From positions 24,082,427 to 24,146,426 of the forward strand of contig OX442315.1 of NCBI GenBank assembly GCA_949358305.1: a stretch of DNA of 64,000 bases. The letters are read 5' to 3'. Below, one piece after another: positions 59,324 through 64,000 of the stretch. Origin of the DNA: Strigamia acuminata (lineage: Eukaryota; Arthropoda; Chilopoda; Geophilomorpha; Linotaeniidae). The translations under genes were made by a program, and so were the position numbers. How positions within the stretch are numbered: the first letter of the stretch is position 1; the number at the start of each line of letters is the position of its first letter. The notes below the pieces were generated by a model. That model was not told where the DNA came from, made no database searches, and saw only the letters and a program-made list of their open reading frames with translations.

Positions 59324-61459
59324 AATACACACGGGGGTCGCATTTTTTTCCCCGCATTCAGGCAAGGCAGGGGGAGTCATCTGCTTTGGAAACGTCCAAC
59401 CCGTAGATGTTTCGAGGGTGGAAAGGAACAGAAAGATCACAATAAAAAGAGGAAAAAAAAATATTTTAAATGAAAAAAGAATGTGGTTTAAAATGTAAAA
59501 AGGGCTACAGCACGAGATGAGATTTGTTTGTGCGCGTTAATTGAAAGACTGTGGAATGTGGTGAGCACGAAGAGCGCGTTCGGAATTTGCGTTTGTTTGT
59601 CCACCATGTTATTTTCAAGACGCGACGTGATGAGGGAAATGAAATTGGTTTCATTGAACTCGAATGGAGCGGGAGCCATCCGATTCTGACCTCTCCCCCG
59701 AATATCCGGAGGGCTTCTCTGTTGCCATGGAAACAGATTCAAAGATGTCTCTTTCGACCACAATTTAACAACCCCCTCCCCTAAAAATAAAAAAATAAAA
59801 TAAAATAAAAAAAACCGCGGCAAAAAGAATTTTCTGATAAATTTTATAAAAATGGCGCTTCAAATTTCATTTGAAAATAGAAATTAACATTTCAATCAAA
59901 ATTCAAATTAAAACAACCAAGTATTAAATTTTCATGGCGAGCAAACAAGCTAAGAAGCTTCTTAGCCTGCTCTTTCAATCTTGAGCCTGTTTACATTTTT
60001 TAATAGGACAAAATGGCGGCATGTTGTGTATGATCTGTGTATTCCAGTCAACACGATTAAAATGCCAAAGTGGGATCTTTGCGAGGATAGGCGAGAATGA
60101 TTTAGCCAATGCGGGGGCGGCAGAATACTCTTCATGCAGGGTCCACACGTCACACGCACACTTTCACTATTCACGGGCTTCGTTTCGTGTCGTTATCAAC
60201 AACGAACGCATCCTCGGCGGCACACGCCTGCGTGCCGACACGCCCTCCTTTGGCATGAATACTCTAACCCCGAGTTGTTTTTTCTTTACCCCTTTTTTAG
60301 GGCACAAGGGGGAAGGGATTGTAGAACAGGAAGGGTTAAAAACTGGGCAAGTTGGGTATGCATGGGGTGACAGGTCCTATTTATTCGAGGACCGTGCGCC
60401 ACTGCACTCTCCACACAACAACAACTCCACGCCACGCAATGACACAATGCGGTCGGCATAATGAAGACCTGGGATTGCTTTTAACCCTTTCCTCACAGGG
60501 CAAGGGCAATAGAAAAAAAAGGAGGAATGTAAATAGCAAACATATCAGCAGCTCAAGCGGAAGTTGAACTCGCAACGACCTCATCAAAGCGAGCTGAATA
60601 AGAGGCACATAAGGGAACTTACGTCATTGCAAATTTGTCACGTCCAATTTCTTAAGCCACATCCTGCTTTAAAGTCGACGGCGGATCGGAGCAAAATGAG
60701 CTCCGTCGGGGTCAGAGGTTTGTCCAGCTGGATGGGGGACCCGGTCGACGAGGGAGGGATCAGCATCAACAGACGGGTCGAACAGGAGGGGGAGGCAGAC
60801 TACGTCCAAAATGGAGGGATAAAATTGCAAACTCCCTCTCAAAAAATAGAAAAAAGGAGAAAGAGAAGAAAGAAAAATGGGGAACCGCAGGGACAGGGAA
60901 AAATTCACCATCTGCATGCAAATTGACATAAAAGAATGCGTGCGTACGAAACACGGGCGGAGACTTTTTTAATTTTTCAATTGGTCATTTTTGAGAAATA
61001 TATTAAAGTTGTAAAAAAAATGAAGTAGAAGGAGGGCGTGTGGACAAAGTGCCTCCCTGCAACGCGAGTCTAACGATAAACGAGTCATTTAAGGGCAGAT
61101 AACGACGTGCGAGTAGAGCGTCAGAGCGCATCAACATCATCAAATTAGGCCCAGCGTCCACTGCACCCGACGGATAACTTAATTTCGTCTCAGTTAATAA
61201 GCGCCGATCGGTCAAGGGGTCGTCTCTTTTTTGCAGCAAATGGCGCAAAGCCTTCTTAGCTACAAATAAACCCAGTAACCCCATCTTTACACTAAATAGG
61301 CTTGTAAAAGAGTGCGCCTGTGCGAGACTAGTCTGCTACTTCCGCTGGTTCATTCAGTATTTGCTCCGATAGTGAGCTCATTCACGTGTGTAATCCACTT
61401 TACTACGTTTTACTATTTTCTTTTACTATTACCAGTCGTTTTGTCTATTAGACGGATAC

Positions 61460-62260
61460 GTAAGTCATCATTTTTTTTATTCGTTTCTTAGCATGTCCTT
61501 AACGTAATTTGTTTTGCAAACTTTCATTTTCACAAAATCGGCTCAATCTTGTATTTTAATTTAAAAAAGTAGTACGCGGAAAAAAAAATGAGAAAATTTT
61601 TTTTTTTTCGTTTGTAAATCAAGGCCGCAAGCAAATACTAATTAACGTTTTTTCCTTCTTTTTTTGAGCATTTAATTGGCCGTCATCGCATTTGTAGAAA
61701 AATCAAGTACAAATCCAATACTTAAAATTAAAAATTGCATTTTTCAGACGGCAATTAATTTGAACTCCACTTGACAAGTGAAAAACAAATCAAAAACCGT
61801 CACGATAAGTCCAACTCCAAATTAAAAACAAGAAACTATTTATTTTTACCCCCAATACCTCAATTAACTTACCTCAAACTTAGTCTTTTTTTGTCTTGAT
61901 AATTACCAACATTAATAAATCTATCAAGAAAATAAATGGAAGATGGATTCATTTAGCAGATGGACAGATTAAATAAGACGTTTTTGTTCGTTCGAAACAA
62001 CCTAATAAATGAAAAAAATTAAAATTAAAATTGCCAGCAGGATTTTTGAATGATGTGTTTTTTTGTAACCTGAAGAAAATGTTGATTCTAGATTATTTTT
62101 ACTGCTGCTTTACGTATATCTAAAAGTATTTGTTTAAACGAAGATTGTAGAAAAATTAATGAAATGTATTTGTGATAAATGAAAAAGAATATTGTAAATT
62201 AATAGACGCACACAGAATAAAGGACAAATGTTTCAGTTTGGACAAATTTATTGGTTATGT
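61460..62260. other. AT-rich spacer
   Basis: No ORFs or recognised motifs. A minus-strand AATAAA (complement of 62250-62255) at its right end could terminate the candidate gene to the right. Confidence 0.5.
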
Positions 62261-62585
62261 TAAGCGGAAACTACACGCGGAATGGAGTAAAAATTTTTAA
62301 ATGTAAACTGATATGATACCAAAAATAGAACGACACAATATGTATAAAACAATTTCTCATCGTCAGACGGGGTGGCAATGAAAGCACAAACGCACATTTG
62401 GCAAAAGAAATAAAAACAACAAATGGGCAAACACGAAAAATAAGAAAAATGGCTAAGAGCAGTGATAAATAAGGGACGCGCCAAGAAGAAGGAATTGACT
62501 CCACCCACACAGCACACGGGCCCAGAGAAATAGGAACTTGAAACAACATTTTTGAGGTAGAGGACACGTGAGAAATAGCACTCAC

Positions 62586-63593
62586 GTGGGCCACGAAAGC
62601 CCATCACGGGGTCCTCGAGTAGCGGATGCCCAAACGCCGTGGCAAATGTCCAGTCGACAATAAACACTCTACACACAAAAACATGTCACTCGTCTGTGCC
62701 CAAATGAATTAAAAATAAATTATAAATTACATTATATAAAGTAAAATTATTGATACATGACTTAAAGAATGAAAAATAAGAAATATTCAAAGATGAACCC
62801 TATTTGGCTGCGTGGATAATTTCCAAGCGACTAAATTTTAAAATTAAAAAATATTCAATGTGGTTTTTTTTTCTTCTTCTTTCTTTAAAAACAAAAATAC
62901 ACACAAAATATGAATACAACATTTACAGTGGACGTTTCAGCCGCCATCTCCTTCAGGATTTATCACACAAAGTGAGCGGCGGAGACGCCAATGACGTCAT
63001 CTGAGACGCGCGCCACCCACCATCACGTAGTTGCCAACCACCAGCACCAGGTGGCGACGGACGCACGAACAGAAAATGAAAGGCAACGAGAAAAAATAAG
63101 AAGTTGCGGGTTTCTTTCTTTTTTTTGTAGGATAAGACAGAAAGGAGTAGTTTGAAGAAAAGGCCTCTTCTTCTTGATCTGTTTAAGAAAATGCGAGGTT
63201 TCTTTGAATTTTATTTTTTGAAGAATAGACCAAGGCGGCAGGGGTTGAATTATTTTACACAAAACTAAAATAATAATTAAAAAAAGTGCACAAGAATTAA
63301 CGAGTGTAATATGATTTTCTTTTTCTTTTCCCCCAAAAAAATATAAAAAAAAAATCAGAAAAAAACACGAAGAAAAAATAAAAATAACAAAAAATCAACA
63401 CAAACATTAACGAAGAAGCAAGCGTAAAAGTACGCGACGGCGACGAACCTGGGCTGGACTACACTTCCCACCCTTACCCCTTTGAAACCATTTTTTTCTT
63501 TTTATTATTTTCTTGCCCCTCTTGGCCAGTTGTGTGCACCACGACACAGCATTGGCAAAAACATAGTAGTACGAGTGATGATAAGACATTCAT
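62586..63593 (-). CDS. Candidate gene for a secreted protein, first two exons
   Basis: Exon 1 (63478-63593) starts at an ATG and reads MNVLSSLVLLCFCQCCVVVH, a typical signal peptide, followed by a basic stretch (NNKKKKMVSKG) and the donor gtaagg in phase 2. Exon 2 (62586-62668) has a good acceptor (ttttgtgtgtag), continues in the same phase as VFIVDWTFATAFGHPLLEDP and VMGFRGP, and ends at a strong donor (gtgagtgc) in phase 1. If that donor is not used the frame stays open to 62260, just before an AATAAA. I do not recognise the product and found no third exon. The phase agreement plus four good splice sites make this better than chance. Confidence 0.4.
62670..63477. other. Intron of the secreted-protein candidate
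   Basis: About 800 bp with a CRE palindrome (62992-62999) in a short GC-rich stretch and A/T-rich flanks. No exon was recognised inside it. Confidence 0.3.
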
Positions 63594-63899
63594 TTCATTG
63601 ATTCCAGTGTTTATGTTTTTCTTATTATTATTATTTTCTTTCTTTTTCTTTTTCTTCTGTCTTTGAGGAACTTTGTGAGTTGAATAGTTAGGCAAAGGTT
63701 AGTTTAGGAACGTGCTCAGATATCAAGAATACATAGTAAACTACACAATAAGTAACAAACTTTCTTCCATAAAAATTTCTGTACATTCTTTTTGTAATTT
63801 TTCTTAATTTTTTTCTTTTAAAAAAGCTAAACTAGAAGAAAAGTTAAACCCGCGACCTTGGCAGTGAACTGGGCGTAGACGCGTGAACCCGTCACGTGC

Positions 63900-63908
63900 T
63901 ATATAAAA
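63900..63908 (+). promoter_or_regulatory. TATA box near the right edge
   Basis: TATATAAAA is preceded directly by the E-box CACGTG (63893-63898). A start site would be expected near 63930, so a rightward transcript may begin here; only about 70 bp of it would lie in the window. Confidence 0.35.
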
Positions 63909-64000
63909 CGATGACGGGGCGTATCGAAAGACGAGTACGAGAAACGTGGATGAGGAAAAAAAATGGTATAATTGTTCCACGAATTGTATTATTTATTTAA

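Larger units (their letters stand above)
55800..61460. other. Gene-poor region, right part
   Basis: No recognised gene. Long unrecognised frames occur at 56259-56750 (minus, 163 codons), 58748-59323 (plus, 191 codons with ATG) and 61003-61284 (minus, 93 codons with ATG). An AT-rich stretch with AAAT/AAAG repeats spans 57140-57950. Motifs include ATACCGGTAT (56124-56133), a CRE (57512-57519), an X-box-like GTTGCCATGGAAAC (59721-59734) and AAAATGGCGG (60010-60019). A donor gtaagt at 61460 ends a segment that could be a plus-strand leader exon. Confidence 0.4.

Overview
The window looks like nuclear DNA of an invertebrate animal, most likely an arthropod, although the sequence alone does not fix the phylum. 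The genes are split by GT-AG introns. Most introns in the left third are only 44 to 110 bp long. There is a degraded Ty3/gypsy retrotransposon, and the right half is a long gene-poor stretch full of microsatellites and regulatory-type motifs. I see no operons, bacterial features, CRISPR arrays, rRNA or convincing tRNA genes.

Layout. Positions 1-15217 (minus strand) hold the first 52 coding exons, about 2,657 codons, of a HYDIN-type giant protein of the ciliary central apparatus; the gene runs off the left edge. One of its introns (6335-10347) is 4 kb long and carries a gypsy pol remnant, a 1.35 kb array of a perfect 12-bp repeat, older degenerate repeats and an unrecognised antisense ORF. A near-perfect X-box (the site of RFX ciliary regulators) lies 279 bp upstream of the HYDIN start. 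Positions 15894-17537 (minus) encode a 310-residue protein with an N-terminal signal, one C2H2-type finger and a transmembrane helix. Positions 18872-19662 (minus) hold a proposed four-exon small gene of 95 residues with a CxxC motif. Positions 21375-32602 (minus) encode METTL9, the protein histidine methyltransferase, rebuilt here as six exons and 314 residues. Its introns reach 4 kb and contain POU-type sites, a TATA box followed by a consensus splice donor on the other strand, and other regulatory-looking blocks.

From about 32.6 kb to the right edge I recognise no known gene. There are isolated exon-like segments (34.5, 34.8, 39.2 and 55.7 kb on the plus strand) and a two-exon minus-strand candidate starting with a signal peptide at 63.6 kb. 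AT-rich stretches (41.0-42.2, 49.1-50.3, 57.1-57.95, 61.46-62.3 kb) alternate with GC-balanced blocks that carry X-box-like dyads, CRE palindromes and a recurrent 10-mer TGACCAGTGG. The simplest reading, which is inference, is that this is intergenic or intronic regulatory DNA of one or more genes whose main exons lie outside the window.

How the genes relate: the four recognised or proposed genes on the left are all on the minus strand, head to tail, with separate-looking starts. HYDIN is a ciliary protein, METTL9 is a cellular enzyme, and the C2H2/TM protein is of unknown function; nothing seen links them in one pathway. All gene models come from hand splicing with phase checks, not from transcripts.
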